Positions 63,299 to 64,000 of a DNA stretch of 64,000 bases are shown piece after piece. The position numbers were made by a program, and so were the translations under genes. Source of the DNA: Rhizobium sp. CG5 (GTDB lineage Bacteria > Pseudomonadota > Alphaproteobacteria > Rhizobiales > Rhizobiaceae); NCBI RefSeq assembly GCF_023701945.1, contig NZ_JABAEF010000004.1, positions 1 to 64,000 of the forward strand, read 5' to 3'. The notes under the pieces were generated by a model that made no database searches, was not told where the DNA came from, and saw nothing but the letters and a program-made list of their open reading frames with translations. Within the stretch, counting starts at the first letter, position 1; each line of letters starts with the position of its first letter.

Positions 63299-64000
63299 TT
63301 ATCCTTTGCGCGTAGAAGGGCTTTTGCCCGAAGGGGAAGAGGGCGCCGCCTTGGCGGAGCGGTTGGTGCCGAGGAGCGAAGCAACCATGCGCTGCAGCCG
63401 GACGGCGATCGGCATGCGAAGATGCCAGAGGGCTGAAGGGCGGGCGACGGCGACGCCAAGGGCGCCGACCAAGGACCGTTGTTTGAGAAGGTCGATGAGG
63501 GCCACGAAGGCGCTTGCCGTCTTCAGGCTGCGCGTGCGCCGGCGCTGGGCCGCCATGGCCGGCCCGTCGAGCCGGTATGTCTCAAGAAAGGTCTTGTCCG
63601 AAGCGAGCATCGCCTCGACATGGTGCTGTTTCAGCACGCGCGAGATCGAGCCCTCGCGGATGTGATAGATGTAGCCGGCAACCGGCTCGATGGCGCAGAT
63701 GCCGCCGACGGCAAGTGCCGAGGCAAGCAGGAGATAGTCCTCGCCGATCCGCAGGCTTTCATCGAAGCTGAGATCGTGTGCTTCCAGAAACACCCGCTCG
63801 AAGACCGGCTTCATATAGCCGAAATTGTGCCCGGACCGGAACAGGATGTTTGATTCGATGAAAGCCGGCAGGCCAAGGATCGGCTGGTCGGCCAGCCGCC
63901 GCTCCTCAAACATGCGGTGGCAGCGCCCATCGCCCGAAACCACGTCAAGATTGTCGACGACGATCTGCGCCCCTACCATCTCGGCGCGGGTGAGCATGCG
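63299..64000 (-). CDS. exoO: Succinoglycan glycosyltransferase ExoO, C-terminal part (cut by window edge)
   Basis: About 233 residues of a family 2 glycosyltransferase; the 5' end lies beyond 64000. Visible: [11 protein letters not shown] near the edge, [40 protein letters not shown] (the ED acceptor-site motif), and a Ser/Lys-rich tail. Position and direction ahead of exoN and exoP fit ExoO of the succinoglycan cluster, which adds a glucose residue to the lipid-linked repeat unit. Confidence 0.82.
   Translation of the reverse strand, partial: RMLTRAEMVGAQIVVDNLDVVSGDGRCHRMFEERRLADQPILGLPAFIESNILFRSGHNFGYMKPVFERVFLEAHDLSFDESLRIGEDYLLLASALAVGGICAIEPVAGYIYHIREGSISRVLKQHHVEAMLASDKTFLETYRLDGPAMAAQRRRTRSLKTASAFVALIDLLKQRSLVGALGVAVARPSALWHLRMPIAVRLQRMVASLLGTNRSAKAAPSSPSGKSPSTRKG

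Noticed and set aside
1..64000. CRISPR arrays, rRNA or tRNA genes, plasmid replication or phage modules
   Set aside because: No regularly spaced repeats, no conserved RNA gene segments and no replication, integrase or structural phage genes were seen.

Overview
The window reads as chromosome, chromid or large-plasmid DNA of a Rhizobiaceae-type alphaproteobacterium (Rhizobium/Agrobacterium/Ensifer relatives). Evidence: GC-rich coding, many ABC importers for small solutes, a D-psicose 3-epimerase very like the Agrobacterium enzyme, and an exoO-exoN-exoP run at the right edge in the order known from the Sinorhizobium succinoglycan cluster.

Layout. (a) 1-13.7 kb is a nitrogen-compound catabolic locus. 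The leftward transcription unit, read from its promoter, is Tat-type binding protein, PotA/PotB/PotC-type ABC transporter, isochorismatase-like hydrolase, two AbgB-type M20 hydrolases (one cytoplasmic, one exported), the two 'urea carboxylase-associated' proteins (carboxyguanidine deiminase families) and allophanate hydrolase. A second isochorismatase-like hydrolase and a GntR regulator lie divergently, separated by a MATE-exporter relic; a perfect inverted repeat sits in the divergent promoter. The biotin carboxylase normally found in such loci is absent: only a short C-terminal biotinyl-domain remnant remains next to atzF. The left edge is IS debris that runs into the atzF 3' end. (b) 13.9-22.8 kb: peptidase T, a CapA-like metallophosphatase and an Opp/Dpp-type ABC importer, divergent from a LysR regulator. 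(c) 23-30.3 kb: LacI regulator divergent from an oxidoreductase, a sugar epimerase and a MalEFGK-type importer, with a clear promoter and palindromic operator. (d) 30.5-40.7 kb: LacI regulator divergent from an Rbs/Frc-type importer, two epimerases (one a convincing D-psicose/allulose 3-epimerase), an FrcK-like P-loop kinase and an FGGY kinase; together an allulose-type ketose utilisation operon. (e) 40.7-44.8 kb: a visibly lower-GC importer plus Gfo/Idh/MocA oxidoreductase. (f) 45.1-48.6 kb: two tandem copies of a divergent pair, an EamA exporter and an Ada/AraC-type methyl-sensor regulator, whose intergenic regions share two DNA blocks. (g) 48.7-53.6 kb: HlyD, RbbA-like double ATPase-permease and YhhJ-like permease. 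(h) 54.2-59.9 kb: a Crp/Fnr relic, cbpA-cbpM, a cold-shock protein, an MFS symporter with a large extracytoplasmic insert, a small membrane protein and a CheY-like receiver. (i) 59.9-64 kb: exoP, exoN and part of exoO.

The most interesting parts are the carboxylase-less guanidine/allophanate locus with its paired isochorismatase-like and M20 hydrolases, and the duplicated Ada-regulator/EamA modules with a shared intergenic motif. No rRNA, tRNA or CRISPR array was seen.
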